Source: Afifella marina DSM 2698 (GTDB lineage: Bacteria > Pseudomonadota > Alphaproteobacteria > Rhizobiales > Afifellaceae). Taken from it: a DNA stretch of 64,000 bases. Where the stretch lies: NCBI RefSeq assembly GCF_900102695.1, contig NZ_FMVW01000001.1, positions 682,001 to 746,000 on the forward strand, in the 5' to 3' direction. The notes under the pieces are model-generated. The model was not told the origin of the DNA and searched no databases. It saw only the letters and a program-made list of their open reading frames with translations. The position numbers were made by a program, and so were the translations under genes. The first letter of the stretch is position 1; every line of letters begins with the position of its first letter. This document shows positions 24,747-33,712 of this stretch, one piece after another.

Positions 24747-25568
24747 ATGATCGCCGTCAAGGACCTGCGCGTGATCGCGGGCGCGAGAGCGCGCGCCGGC
24801 ATTCTGGAGGGTGTCGCCGAGGGGCTCGCCCGGCACGGAGCCGCTTTCGGGCTCGACCGCCCGGAGATGCTCGCCGCGTTTCTGGCGCAGATCGGCCATG
24901 AGAGTGGGCGCTTTCACTATCTGGAAGAGATTTGGGGGCCGACGGCGGCGCAGCGGCGCTACGACACGCGGACCGATCTCGGCAACACGGCGGAGGCGGA
25001 CGGCGACGGCTATCGCTACCGCGGCCGGGGTCTCATCCAGGTGACGGGGCGGGCGAACGTTGCAGCCTTCTCGGTTTGGGCGAAAGAACGTTTTGCCGAT
25101 GCGCCGGTTTTTTTAGTCGAGCCCGACCTCCTGGCCGCCTTTCCCTGGGCGTTTTTGTCGGCGCTCTGGTATTGGGAAAGCCGCGATCTCGGCCGCCTCG
25201 CCGCGGTGGGCGATCTGATCGGCCTGACGCGGGCGATCAATGGCGGGATGAACGGCCTCGCCGACCGGCGGCGGCTTTATGTGCGCGCCGCGCTCGTCCT
25301 TCTCGGCCAGGAACTGACGAAGGGGGCGGTCAAGCGCTTTCAGGCCGCGCGCGGCCTCACCCCCGACGACATCGCCGGAGCGAAGACGCTTCGGGAACTG
25401 CACGCCGCGCTCGCAGAACTGCCGGCACTGTCGGCGCCAGGCGGCAAGACGAGGCCCGTGCCTCAGGCGGGTCGCGCGGCCCCGCCCTGGGGGCTGATTT
25501 TGCTCACATTTCTCGTTCTGGCCGCTCTCGCAGCGGCCGTTTTTCTGTCTGGAGGGAAAATCTCATGA
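24747..25568 (+). CDS. GH19-type endolysin with peptidoglycan-binding region and C-terminal membrane helix
   Basis: This 273-residue protein has a chitinase-class-I-like (GH19) muramidase fold: FLAQIGHESGRFHYLEEIWG with the probable catalytic Glu in GHESG, then YRYRGRGLIQVTGRANVAAF. A short peptidoglycan-binding-like helix pair follows (AVKRFQAARGLTPDDIAGAK). A proline-rich linker leads to a C-terminal transmembrane helix (WGLILLTFLVLAALAAAVFL). GGGAG precedes ATG 24747. A C-terminal anchor is unusual for an endolysin and may hold it inactive in the membrane. It follows g15 by 53 bases and is coupled to a holin-like gene by ATGA, so it is probably the lysis enzyme that releases GTA particles. 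Confidence 0.85.
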   Translation: MIAVKDLRVIAGARARAGILEGVAEGLARHGAAFGLDRPEMLAAFLAQIGHESGRFHYLEEIWGPTAAQRRYDTRTDLGNTAEADGDGYRYRGRGLIQVTGRANVAAFSVWAKERFADAPVFLVEPDLLAAFPWAFLSALWYWESRDLGRLAAVGDLIGLTRAINGGMNGLADRRRLYVRAALVLLGQELTKGAVKRFQAARGLTPDDIAGAKTLRELHAALAELPALSAPGGKTRPVPQAGRAAPPWGLILLTFLVLAALAAAVFLSGGKIS

Positions 25569-25765
25569 CCACCGTCAACCAGCCCACGCTTCTGCCGACC
25601 AACAAGCTGACCGCGGCGACTTTTGCTGCCTCTCTCGCCAATCTCGCGCAGCTTCTCGTGGCGCGGCATTTTCCGGAATTCGCCGATCCGGAGATCTGGG
25701 CCCCGCTCGCCCCGGCGCTGGCGCTGATCGTCGGCTATTTCGTGAAGGACCGGGCGAATGTGTGA
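25565..25765 (+). CDS. Holin-like small membrane protein
   Basis: This 66-residue protein has one clear transmembrane stretch (APLAPALALIVGYFV) and a less hydrophobic one (TFAASLANLAQLLVARHF), ending in a short basic tail (KDRANV). It overlaps the endolysin stop by ATGA. Size, topology and position suit a holin that lets the endolysin act. No sequence family is recognised, so the function rests on context. Confidence 0.7.
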   Translation: MTTVNQPTLLPTNKLTAATFAASLANLAQLLVARHFPEFADPEIWAPLAPALALIVGYFVKDRANV

Positions 25766-26104
25766 GGGGGATAGCGAAAGCATGCCGTCGGTTCGCTCGG
25801 ACCTATCCATCGGATAGCGTAACACAAATGTGGCCATTTGGTCGCATCCGCATCAATCAAAGCGTGACTTCGCAAGTCAATGTTGAACGGTCACAATCGT
25901 CAACTAATATGCAAAACATGATGGGACATGCAAAATTCCGCTCGCGCGACTTCAGACGCGGTGTTTACCAGGGAATTGGCGCTCCGCTGTCGTTTTTCGC
26001 GCCGGCGAACTATAGGCGTGCTCGGAAATTTTCCGTCACTATGAATTCGGCTTGGGACGCGGTAGAGTCTGCGCTTTATAGTTCTATTAAAATAGAGCGG
26101 GGGC
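25766..26104. other. AT-richer gap at the end of the GTA cluster
   Basis: About 340 bases, distinctly poorer in GC than the window as a whole. There is a small perfect hairpin CTATCC-ATC-GGATAG at 25803-25817, which could terminate the lysis transcript, and otherwise nothing I can support. A reading frame crosses it but has no protein-like character and overlaps the next gene. Confidence 0.5.
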
Positions 26105-26599
26105 GTGGCCAAGCAACCTCAGCAAAAGGTGGCGTCTCAAAAGAGCGCGTCTAGCAATTTTGAAGACCCGTTTGCTGCAGAGCTCAGCAAGCGGGTTTCA
26201 GCTATTGTTGGTCGCGAGCAGGCGACGAAGGTTACCGCGCAGGTTCTCGCTCTTTATCATGAAGAGCGCTTCCAGGGCCCGATCGCTCATCCCAAGCATC
26301 TGCGCGAATACGAGGATATTTTGCCTGGGTCGGCCGATCGCATCATCAAGATGGCCGAAGCTGCGCTGGAGCATCAAAAGACGATGCAAAAGCAGGCACT
26401 TGACGCGGATATCCAAGACACGAGAGATGGCCGCAAATACGGCTTCTGGGCGTTGATGGCGCTGATAGGAGGCGCTCTGGCATGCGGCCTGTCAGGGCAC
26501 GAGGTTCTTGCCGGCCTGTTTCTCGGAACAGGCGCGCTCGGCACCGTGGGCATCTTCATTCGAGGGAAGATGGGAGCATCAGCCTCCGATCACGATTGA
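26105..26599 (+). CDS. DUF2335 domain membrane protein
   Basis: This 164-residue protein carries the DUF2335 signature (FQGPIAHPKHLREYEDILPG followed by SADRIIKMAEAALEHQ) and two C-terminal transmembrane helices (FWALMALIGGALACGLSG and LAGLFLGTGALGTVGIFI). The family's function is unknown; members are often near mobile or phage genes. GTG start at 26105 with only a weak ribosome site. It is monocistronic, separated by low-GC sequence from the GTA lysis genes, and looks acquired. Confidence 0.82.
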   Translation: MAKQPQQKVASQKSASSNFEDPFAAELSKRVSAIVGREQATKVTAQVLALYHEERFQGPIAHPKHLREYEDILPGSADRIIKMAEAALEHQKTMQKQALDADIQDTRDGRKYGFWALMALIGGALACGLSGHEVLAGLFLGTGALGTVGIFIRGKMGASASDHD

Positions 26600-26670
26600 C
26601 CGAGCCGTTTCGTATCACTCTGTGCCCCGTGCGACGGGTGGCCCTTCCAAAGTATGTCTCTCTCCTCCCC

Positions 26671-26700
26671 ATTCAGCCCGCATTCAGCCGCTCGTGCTAT
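26671..26700 (+). promoter_or_regulatory. Direct-repeat box and -10 upstream of the feu locus
   Basis: ATTCAGCC occurs at 26671-26678 and 26682-26689, an 11-bp period typical of OmpR/PhoP-family binding sites. A -10-like TGCTAT follows at 26695-26700, nine bases before the first ATG of the small periplasmic protein gene. The likely binder is the response regulator encoded at 27113. Confidence 0.55.
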
Positions 26701-26709
26701 GAGACAGGC

Positions 26710-26985
26710 ATGATGATGTTGCGCCGCTTTCTTTCCCTTTCCGTCCTTCTCCTGTCGCTTCTCGTGGCGGGAGAAGCCGCCGCCGCCTGTCTCGGACCCG
26801 GTGAGGCGCGCCAGGTGGTGGCGTCCGGCCAGGCCGTGCCGCTGTCGCAGGCGCTCAGGCGCGCCGGCATTTCCGGCGAGGTCGTCGACGTCAAATTGTG
26901 CGAGGCGGGCGGGGGCTATGTCTATCAGGCCTCCGTGCTCGGCCCGGACGGGAGGCTTCAGCGCGTCAACATTCCGGCGCGTTAG
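26710..26985 (+). CDS. Small secreted PepSY-like protein upstream of feuPQ (FeuN-like)
   Basis: This 91-residue protein starts with a signal peptide (LRRFLSLSVLLLSLLVAGEA, cleavage near AAA-AC) followed by about 65 periplasmic residues with two cysteines and the PepSY-like end GGGYVYQASVLGPDGRLQRV. Three consecutive ATGs (26710, 26713, 26716) are possible starts. It directly precedes an OmpR-type response regulator and histidine kinase. In Sinorhizobium a small periplasmic inhibitor, FeuN, is encoded at this place; by position and type this is its probable counterpart. The direct-repeat box before it suggests autoregulation. Confidence 0.75.
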   Translation: MMMLRRFLSLSVLLLSLLVAGEAAAACLGPGEARQVVASGQAVPLSQALRRAGISGEVVDVKLCEAGGGYVYQASVLGPDGRLQRVNIPAR

Positions 26986-27112
26986 GCGGAGAAAGAAATT
27001 CCCGAAGACGAATAGCGGCCGGCGAACAAGTGACGGCGAACAAGGGCCGGCAAATAAGGGCCGGCGGATAGCGGGCGACACACCCCGATAGAGACGAAAG
27101 GCGAAGGCTTCG

Positions 27113-27799
27113 ATGCGCATTTTGGTCGTGGAGGACGACGAAAATCTCAACCGGCAAATGGTGAGCGCGCTCACCGAGCAGGGCTATGCGGTCGATGCCG
27201 CGCTCGATGGCGAGGACGGCCATTTTCTCGGCGAGACGGAGCCCTATGACGCGGTGATCCTCGATCTCGGCCTGCCGCAGATGGATGGGCTCTCGGTTCT
27301 GGAAGCCTGGCGCCGCGAGGGGCGCACCATGCCCGTCCTCATTTTGACGGCGCGTGACCGCTGGTCCGACAAGGTGCAGGGGATCGACGCCGGCGCCGAC
27401 GATTATGTCGCCAAACCTTTCCATATGGAGGAGGTTCTGGCGCGTGTGCGTGCGCTCGTGCGGCGCGCCGCCGGCCATGCCTCGAACGACCTCACCGCCG
27501 GGTCCGTGCGCCTCGATTTGAGGGCGAGCCGCGTGACGGTCGACGGCAATCCGGTGAAGCTCACATCGCACGAATACAAGGTGCTCGAATATTTGATGCA
27601 CCATCGCGGCAAGACGATCTCGCGCACGGAGCTGACGGAGCATCTTTACGATCAGGATTTCGACCGCGATTCCAATACGATCGAAGTTTTCGTCGGACGG
27701 CTCAGAAAGAAGCTCGGCATCGATCTGATCGAGACGGTGCGCGGCCTTGGCTACCGCATCGATCCGCCGGGGGGCGAGACCGACGGCGCCGATGCTTGA
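27113..27799 (+). CDS. feuP: OmpR-family response regulator FeuP
   Basis: A 228-residue response regulator with a receiver domain (residues 1-115: acidic pocket EDDE, phosphoacceptor Asp in VILDLGLPQMDG, Thr in ILTARDRW, Lys in VAKPFHMEE) and a C-terminal winged helix (KLTSHEYKVLEYLMHHRGKT; SNTIEVFVGRLRKKLG). It overlaps the kinase gene by eight bases. FeuPQ of rhizobia respond to low osmolarity and activate cyclic glucan export. Symbol assigned from the combination of sequence type and the downstream order kinase, ccm, degP, two-component pair, glnE. Confidence 0.85.
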   Translation: MRILVVEDDENLNRQMVSALTEQGYAVDAALDGEDGHFLGETEPYDAVILDLGLPQMDGLSVLEAWRREGRTMPVLILTARDRWSDKVQGIDAGADDYVAKPFHMEEVLARVRALVRRAAGHASNDLTAGSVRLDLRASRVTVDGNPVKLTSHEYKVLEYLMHHRGKTISRTELTEHLYDQDFDRDSNTIEVFVGRLRKKLGIDLIETVRGLGYRIDPPGGETDGADA

Positions 27800-29234
27800 G
27801 CGGCTGCATCCGAGAAGCTGGGGGCTGGGCTTCGGCACGCCCTATGGACGGGGCAAGGAGCACGCCAAGGGGCAGGGCTCGCTCAGCCTCCGCCTTGCGG
27901 TCATTGCGGCGGCAGGCACCACGGTTGCGCTGCTTCTCGCCGCCATTCTCTTCATTTCCCTTTTCCGCGACAGCCTGCAGCGCAGTTTCGATTTCCGTCT
28001 GGTGGCGCTGCACAAGGCGCTCGTCGGTGCCGTCGTCGCCTCGGGCGAGGGGCCGAACGAAACACAGGTGGCGCTCGGCGAGCCGCGCTTTTCCCTGCCG
28101 CAATCGGGCTGGTACTGGCAGATCCGCGACATGGAGACCGGCGAGGTTCTGACCGCCTCGCCGTCGCTCTTCGGCGATCATCTCGCCGTCGCCGATCTGC
28201 CCGACCCGGACGGGCGGCCGCGCCGCCTCTCTTTCGACGGTCCCGGAGGGCGGGGCCTCAGAGCCGTTGAACGCCAGATCACGAAGCCGGACGGCAAGCG
28301 GCTTGCGGTGCTGGTGGCCGGCGATGCTCGCGGCGTGGCACGCGATATTTCCAGGTTCACTACCATCGTGGCGATCACGCTTGGGATCTTCGGATTGCTC
28401 CTTGCGATCGGCGCGGCCGTCTTGATCCGCTTCGGGCTTCGACCCTTGCGCGATGTGCGCGCCGCCTTGCAGGAGGTGCGACGCGGCGAACGCGTCAGCC
28501 TCGGCGGCCAGTGGCCCGACGAAATTGCCCCGCTTGCCGAAGATCTCGATGCGCTCATCCTCTCCAATCGCGAGATCGTGGAACGGGCCCGCCGCCATGT
28601 CGGCAATCTTGCGCATGCGCTGAAGACCCCGCTTGCCATCCTGCAGAACGAGGCGGAGGCGGGCGAGGGCGAGCTTGCCGAACGCGTCGGGCGTCAGGTG
28701 GACGTGATGCGCGGTCAGATCGGCCATCATCTCGACCGGGCGCGCATCGCCGCGCAGACGAACGTCATTGGTGCGATGACGCCGGTGGCGCCGGTTGTGG
28801 AGGCCCTGGCGCGCGTCATGCAGAAGGTGCATGGCCGCGATCGTCCGCTCAAGATCAGCGTGCATTGTCCTGCAAAGCTCGTCTTCCGCGGCGAGAAGCA
28901 GGATCTTGAAGAGATGGTCGGAAATCTCCTCGACAATGCCTGCAAATGGGCGGGTTCTGAGGTGACGCTCTCCTGCCTGCCCTCCGGCGACGGCAATGCG
29001 CGGCGCGCGCGGCTCATCATCACCGATGACGGGCCGGGGCTTTCGCCGGACGAGCGCCAGAAGGTGCTGGCCCGCGGCATGCGGCTCGACGAGACGAAGC
29101 CGGGCTCGGGTCTCGGCCTGTCGATCGTGGAAGAACTCGCCCGCATCTACGGCGGCGCTTTGACGTTGGAGGCGGCGCCCGAAGGAGGGGTGAAGGCGGT
29201 GCTCGATCTGCCGGTGGCGGAAAAGGACGGATAG
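27792..29234 (+). CDS. feuQ: Sensor histidine kinase FeuQ
   Basis: A 480-residue membrane kinase, partner of the upstream regulator. Two transmembrane helices (about residues 35-58 and 188-212) bracket a periplasmic sensor of about 125 residues (WYWQIRDMETGEVL). A HAMP-like segment follows, then the H-box RRHVGNLAHALKTPLAIL, the N-box MVGNLLDNACKWA, and G-boxes DDGPGLSP and GSGLGLSI. The H-box form LAHALKTP is that of the PhoQ-like group. ATG 27792 overlaps the response regulator stop, so the pair is translationally coupled. Confidence 0.87.
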   Translation: MLERLHPRSWGLGFGTPYGRGKEHAKGQGSLSLRLAVIAAAGTTVALLLAAILFISLFRDSLQRSFDFRLVALHKALVGAVVASGEGPNETQVALGEPRFSLPQSGWYWQIRDMETGEVLTASPSLFGDHLAVADLPDPDGRPRRLSFDGPGGRGLRAVERQITKPDGKRLAVLVAGDARGVARDISRFTTIVAITLGIFGLLLAIGAAVLIRFGLRPLRDVRAALQEVRRGERVSLGGQWPDEIAPLAEDLDALILSNREIVERARRHVGNLAHALKTPLAILQNEAEAGEGELAERVGRQVDVMRGQIGHHLDRARIAAQTNVIGAMTPVAPVVEALARVMQKVHGRDRPLKISVHCPAKLVFRGEKQDLEEMVGNLLDNACKWAGSEVTLSCLPSGDGNARRARLIITDDGPGLSPDERQKVLARGMRLDETKPGSGLGLSIVEELARIYGGALTLEAAPEGGVKAVLDLPVAEKDG

Positions 29235-29361
29235 AGCGTCGCAGCCTCTGCTCCGGGAAAGGTGAAGAGGCCTCCGACCGCAATTTTGCCATCCTGCTCT
29301 GGAACCGGTTCACGCGATCTGCCATGGATTGGCCGAGGGGTTTTTTCGAGAGGATTGTTCA

Positions 29362-29838
29362 ATGAGACTTGCAGTGACGAGTGCCGCGATTGGTGCTCTG
29401 TTTCTCACCGCTTGCCAGACCGAGCCCGGCGGAATGGGGCAGCGCGAAGGCATCGGTACCCTCGGCGGTGCCGTCGTCGGTGGCGTTCTCGGCAACCAGA
29501 TCGGTCATGGTTCGGGTCGCGTCGCGGCAACTGCGATCGGCGCGCTCGCCGGCGGCCTGATCGGCAACCGCGTCGGCGCCAACATGGACCAGCAGGCCCG
29601 TCAGCAGGCGCTCGCGGCCGAATACCAGGCGCTCGAATACGGCGCGCCGGGCCGTCCGGTCCAGTGGCAGGCGAACTCGGGCAATTATCGCGGCGAGATC
29701 GTCCCGGGGCAGACCTACCAGATCAATTCCGTCGATTGCCGCGACTACGCGCATACGATCTATATCGAGGGTTCGCCGCAGGTGGCCCGCGGCACGGCCT
29801 GCCGCCAGCCGGACGGCACCTGGCGTCCGGTCAGCTGA
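29362..29838 (+). CDS. Glycine-zipper surface-antigen lipoprotein
   Basis: This 158-residue outer-membrane lipoprotein has a lipobox LTAC (signal AVTSAAIGALFLTAC), a glycine-zipper 2TM segment (VVGGVLGNQIGHGSGRVAAT) and (ALAGGLIGNRVGANM), and a C-terminal RT0821/Lpp0805-like 17-kDa antigen domain (IVPGQTYQINSVDCRDYAHT). It stands alone between feuQ and ccmI, followed by a hairpin. Such proteins are abundant envelope components; exact role unknown. GAGAGGA precedes ATG 29362. Confidence 0.85.
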   Translation: MRLAVTSAAIGALFLTACQTEPGGMGQREGIGTLGGAVVGGVLGNQIGHGSGRVAATAIGALAGGLIGNRVGANMDQQARQQALAAEYQALEYGAPGRPVQWQANSGNYRGEIVPGQTYQINSVDCRDYAHTIYIEGSPQVARGTACRQPDGTWRPVS

Positions 29839-29864
29839 GCTCGGCAGATCCCGATGTGAGAACA

Positions 29865-29887
29865 GGCCGCGGTGTTCTGCCGCGGCC
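29865..29887 (+). terminator. Hairpin after the lipoprotein gene
   Basis: GGCCGCGG (29865-29872) pairs perfectly with CCGCGGCC (29880-29887) over a 7-base loop. No T-run follows, so termination is likely but not certain. Confidence 0.5.
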
Positions 29888-30006
29888 GATAAAAGTGACC
29901 TGCCGCGAGGTTCTTGGGCATCCTATCTAGACGAAAGCGTGTTCGTCGCATTGTGACCCGGGCTTTGGACGGGTACATCTAGCCCAAGTTAAGAGCTTGA
30001 GATCTC

Positions 30007-31260
30007 ATGCTTCTCTGGTTGGCGATTACAATTTTCACGGTCATCGCTGTTCTGGCCGTCGTTCTTCCTCTCCTGCGGGAGGGAAAACCCGTCGATTCGC
30101 GTGAAAACCATGATGCGGCAGTTTATCGCCGCCAGCTCGACGAGCTCGAGCGCGATCGCGAAGCCGGCCGGATCGGGCCGGAAGAGGCCGAAGCGGCACG
30201 GGCCGAGATCGGCCGCCGGCTGATCGCCGCAGACCGCCGCGAGGCAGCGCGCGTGGCCGCCGCAGGTGGCGGCTTCCGGCGCGCGGCGACGGCTGCCGTG
30301 GCACTCGTCGGCATTCCGCTCATCGGCCTCGGGCTTTATCTGGCGCAGGGCTCCCCGGGCCTTCCCGACGAGCCCTTGCAGGCACGTCTCGGCAATGCGC
30401 CGGACGGCAAGAACATTTCGCTTCTCGTCGGACAAGTGGAAGACCATCTGGCGCGCAATCCTGATGATACGCGCGGCTGGGAGGTCCTGGCACCCGTCTA
30501 TTCGCGTCTCGGACGCCCGGGCGACGCCGCGCGTGCCTATCGCAACGTGATCCGCCTCGGCGGCTCCACGCCGGCCCGGCAGACGGCGCTCGGCGAAGCG
30601 CTCGTCATGGCCTCTGGCGGCATCGTCACCGATGAAGCGCGCGAAGCTTTCGAGGCCTCCGCCGAATCGGGTGCCGAGCTCGACAGCGATACGGCCAAGG
30701 CACGTTTTTATCTCGCTCTCGCCATGGAGCAGGAAGGCGACAGCAAGGGCGCGACGACCGCCTTGCACGCGCTTCTCGACGATGCGCCGGCCGATGCCGC
30801 CTGGCGTCCGGCGATCGAAGAGACCGTGGCACGCATCGAGCGGGCGGAGAAGGACACCGCCGCAGCGCTCTTTGCCAAGCCGAAAAAGCCGGCGCTCGGA
30901 CCTTTGCGCGAGAACGCGCCGAGCGCGCAGGCCGATGCCGGTCCGCCGCCTGCTGCGACGCCCACGCGTGGGCCGAGCCAGGAGGAAATGAACGCCGCCG
31001 GCGCCATGGCTCCTGAAGATCGCATGGCGATGATCGAGGGGATGGTCGATAATCTGGCCGATCGTCTCGAGAAAAAGCCGGACGATGCGGACGGCTGGTT
31101 GCAGCTCGTCCGATCCTATGCCGTGCTCGGACGGCGTGAAGATGCCGCCGAGGCCGCACGCACGGCCCTTGCGTCGATCTCCGACAAGGAGAAGCGGCGC
31201 GAAATCGCTCAGCTCGCCCAGGACCTGCGTCTCCCGGGCATGGAGGAGATGACGCAATGA
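30007..31260 (+). CDS. ccmI: Cytochrome c maturation protein CcmI (CycH)
   Basis: A 417-residue membrane chaperone that presents apocytochrome c to the heme lyase. An N-terminal transmembrane helix ([20 protein letters not shown]) is followed by the CcmI signature of Tyr-rRQLDEL ([18 protein letters not shown], then [20 protein letters not shown]), a second helix ([20 protein letters not shown]) and periplasmic TPR repeats ([40 protein letters not shown]). It is the first gene of the ccmI-E-F-H operon with ATGA overlaps throughout. Confidence 0.95.
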   Translation: MLLWLAITIFTVIAVLAVVLPLLREGKPVDSRENHDAAVYRRQLDELERDREAGRIGPEEAEAARAEIGRRLIAADRREAARVAAAGGGFRRAATAAVALVGIPLIGLGLYLAQGSPGLPDEPLQARLGNAPDGKNISLLVGQVEDHLARNPDDTRGWEVLAPVYSRLGRPGDAARAYRNVIRLGGSTPARQTALGEALVMASGGIVTDEAREAFEASAESGAELDSDTAKARFYLALAMEQEGDSKGATTALHALLDDAPADAAWRPAIEETVARIERAEKDTAAALFAKPKKPALGPLRENAPSAQADAGPPPAATPTRGPSQEEMNAAGAMAPEDRMAMIEGMVDNLADRLEKKPDDADGWLQLVRSYAVLGRREDAAEAARTALASISDKEKRREIAQLAQDLRLPGMEEMTQ

Positions 31261-31709
31261 CCCGCAAGCAACGCCGTTTGTCGCTCATTGCCGGAGCCGG
31301 ATTGGTGCTTGCGAGCGCCCTCGGCCTGGTGGCCTATGCGCTCAACGACCAGATCGTCTTCTTCTATGCGCCGAGCGAGCTCGCCGAAAAAAACATCGCT
31401 CCGGGCTCCCGCATCCGCCTCGGCGGTCTCGTCGCCGAAGGATCCGTGAAGCGCGAGAAGGACGGCGAAGTCTTCTTCTCCATCACCGATACGGCGCAGG
31501 TCGTGCCTGTCATGTATCGCGGCATCCTGCCGGATCTGTTCCGCGAAGGGCAGGGCGTCGTGGCCGAAGGCCGGATGGAGCCCGACGGCAGCTTCCATGC
31601 CGACAGCGTGCTTGCCAAGCACGACGAGAATTACATGCCGCGCGAAGTGGCCGATTCCCTGAAGTCTCAGGGTCTGTGGAAGCATAACCAAGAGACAGCG
31701 ACGCAGTGA
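31257..31709 (+). CDS. ccmE: Cytochrome c-type heme chaperone CcmE (CycJ)
   Basis: A 150-residue periplasmic, membrane-anchored heme carrier. An N-terminal helix ([20 protein letters not shown]) is followed by an OB fold ([20 protein letters not shown]) and the heme-binding HxxxY motif in AKHDENYMP. It overlaps ccmI by ATGA and ccmF by TGATG. It transfers heme to the CcmF/H lyase. Confidence 0.96.
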   Translation: MTRKQRRLSLIAGAGLVLASALGLVAYALNDQIVFFYAPSELAEKNIAPGSRIRLGGLVAEGSVKREKDGEVFFSITDTAQVVPVMYRGILPDLFREGQGVVAEGRMEPDGSFHADSVLAKHDENYMPREVADSLKSQGLWKHNQETATQ

Positions 31710-33712
31710 TGTCCTGGATGTCTGGCTTTTCGATCGCTGAACTCGGCCATTACGCGCTCGTTCTGGCGCTGGCGCTGTCGCTCATTCAGTCGACGGTGCC
31801 GCTCTGGGGAGCTTCGGCGCGTGACAACCGGCTGATGCGGGTGGGCACCGTCTCGACCCTCATCGGCTTCCTCTATGTGACCTTTGCCTTCGGCGCGCTC
31901 ACCGTCGCCTATATCAATTCCGATTTCTCCGTGGCGAATGTCTGGGAGAACTCGCATTCGGCGAAGCCGCTTCTCTTCAAGATTTCTGGCGTGTGGGGCA
32001 ATCACGAAGGCTCCATGATGCTGTGGGTCCTGATCCTGTCGCTCTTCGGGGCGCTGGTGGCGGCCTTCGGCGGCAATCTGCCGGTGACCTTGAAGGCGCG
32101 CGTTCTGGCCGTGCAGGGCTGGGTCGCGACGGCGTTTCTGCTCTTCATCCTGACCACCTCGAACCCGTTCCTGCGCCTGACGCCGGCGCCGGGCGAGGGG
32201 CGCGATCTCAACCCGATCCTGCAGGATGTCGGCCTCGCCATTCATCCGCCGCTTCTCTATCTCGGCTATGTCGGCTTCTCGATCGTCTTTTCGTTCGCCG
32301 CGGCCGCGCTGATCGAAGGCCGCGTCGACGCGGCCTGGGCGCGCTGGGTCAGGCCCTGGACGCTGATGGCCTGGATCTTCCTGACGCTCGGCATCGCCAT
32401 GGGCTCCTACTGGGCCTATTACGAGCTCGGCTGGGGCGGCTGGTGGTTCTGGGACCCCGTGGAAAACGCCTCCTTCATGCCGTGGCTGGCGGGAACCGCT
32501 CTTCTGCATTCGGCGATCGTCATGGAGAAGCGGGGGGCGCTCAAGATCTGGACGATCCTTCTCGCCATCCTCACCTTCTCGCTGTCGCTGCTCGGCACCT
32601 TCCTGGTGCGCTCGGGCGTGCTCACCTCCGTGCATGCCTTTGCGACGGACCCGACGCGCGGCGTCTTCATCCTGGCAATCCTGGTGCTCTTCATCGGCGG
32701 GTCGCTGGCGCTTTTCGCCTGGCGGGCGCCGGAGCTGAAACAGGGCGGCCTCTTTGCGCCGATCAGCCGTGAGGGCGCGCTTCTCTACAACAATCTCTTT
32801 CTGGTGGCGGCAACGGCGACCGTCTTCGCCGGCACGCTCTATCCGCTCGTGCTGGAAGCGCTCACCAAGGACAAGATTTCGGTGGGAGCGCCGTTCTACA
32901 ACATCACCTTCGCACCTTTGATGGTGCCGCTGCTTTTGGCCGTTCCCTTCGGGCCGATGCTCGCCTGGAAGCGCGGCGATCTCGCCGCGGCCGCGCAGCG
33001 CCTGCTTTTCGCCATGGTGCTGGCCGTCGTGGCGCTGGTGGCGACCTTGATCATCGAGGGCGTGCAGCACCCGCTGGCGCCCCTCGGGATCGGTCTCGGC
33101 ATTTGGCTGATCGCCGGTGCCGCCAACGAGATTATCGACCGCTCCGGTATCGGGCGCATGCCGCTGAAGACCTCCTGGGCGCGCTTTACGGGCATGCCGC
33201 GGACGGCCTTTGCGACGGCGCTCGCCCATGCCGGGCTCGGTGTGACGGTGATCGGTATCGTGGCGACGACCACCTATCAGACGGAGACGATCGTCTCCGT
33301 GAAGCCCGGCGAATCTCTGGAGACCGGCGGCTACACGCTGACCTATCAGGATTCCGTGCCGCATACGGAGAACAATTACCGTGAGGAACTGTACCGCTTT
33401 GTCGTATCACGCGACGGCGAGGCCCTGCTCGCCATAGCGCCGGCGAAGCGCTTCTATTCCACGCGTCAGATGTCGACCACGGAAGCGGCGATCAAGACCT
33501 TCTGGTTCTCGCAGCTCTACGTGTCGATCGGCGATCAGCACGATGACGGCTCGCTCACCGTGCGCGCCTATTACAAGCCGCTCGTGACCTTCATCTGGCT
33601 GGGTGCGGTCTTGATGGCGATCGGCGGGACGGTGTCCCTGTCCGACAGGCGCTTCCGCATCGGTGTCGCCAAACCCGCACGCGCCAAGCGTCTGCAGGAG
33701 GCAAAGGCGTGA
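31709..33712 (+). CDS. ccmF: Heme lyase subunit CcmF (CycK)
   Basis: A 667-residue polytopic membrane protein that attaches heme to apocytochrome c. It shows the tryptophan-rich WWD motif (ELGWGGWWFWDPVENASFMP), GVWGNHEGSMMLWVLILSLF and conserved periplasmic histidines such as LHSAIVMEKRG. The N-terminus has a tail of helices in the usual order. A GTG three bases upstream is an alternative start; ATG 31709 overlaps the ccmE stop. Confidence 0.97.
   Translation: MSWMSGFSIAELGHYALVLALALSLIQSTVPLWGASARDNRLMRVGTVSTLIGFLYVTFAFGALTVAYINSDFSVANVWENSHSAKPLLFKISGVWGNHEGSMMLWVLILSLFGALVAAFGGNLPVTLKARVLAVQGWVATAFLLFILTTSNPFLRLTPAPGEGRDLNPILQDVGLAIHPPLLYLGYVGFSIVFSFAAAALIEGRVDAAWARWVRPWTLMAWIFLTLGIAMGSYWAYYELGWGGWWFWDPVENASFMPWLAGTALLHSAIVMEKRGALKIWTILLAILTFSLSLLGTFLVRSGVLTSVHAFATDPTRGVFILAILVLFIGGSLALFAWRAPELKQGGLFAPISREGALLYNNLFLVAATATVFAGTLYPLVLEALTKDKISVGAPFYNITFAPLMVPLLLAVPFGPMLAWKRGDLAAAAQRLLFAMVLAVVALVATLIIEGVQHPLAPLGIGLGIWLIAGAANEIIDRSGIGRMPLKTSWARFTGMPRTAFATALAHAGLGVTVIGIVATTTYQTETIVSVKPGESLETGGYTLTYQDSVPHTENNYREELYRFVVSRDGEALLAIAPAKRFYSTRQMSTTEAAIKTFWFSQLYVSIGDQHDDGSLTVRAYYKPLVTFIWLGAVLMAIGGTVSLSDRRFRIGVAKPARAKRLQEAKA

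Noticed and set aside
3351-25765. Interpretation as an integrated temperate prophage
   Set aside because: No integrase, excisionase, repressor, replication genes or att-site/tRNA target is visible at either edge; the content is the GTA structural set with short tape measure and megatron.
25879-25891. 13-bp word AATGTTGAACGGT shared with the repeat mosaic (5544-5556 and a copy near 6091)
   Set aside because: Too short and without flanking similarity; probably chance.
25762-26154. 130-codon frame after the holin-like gene
   Set aside because: It starts inside the holin gene and overlaps the DUF2335 gene; the sequence has no domain character and no ribosome site.
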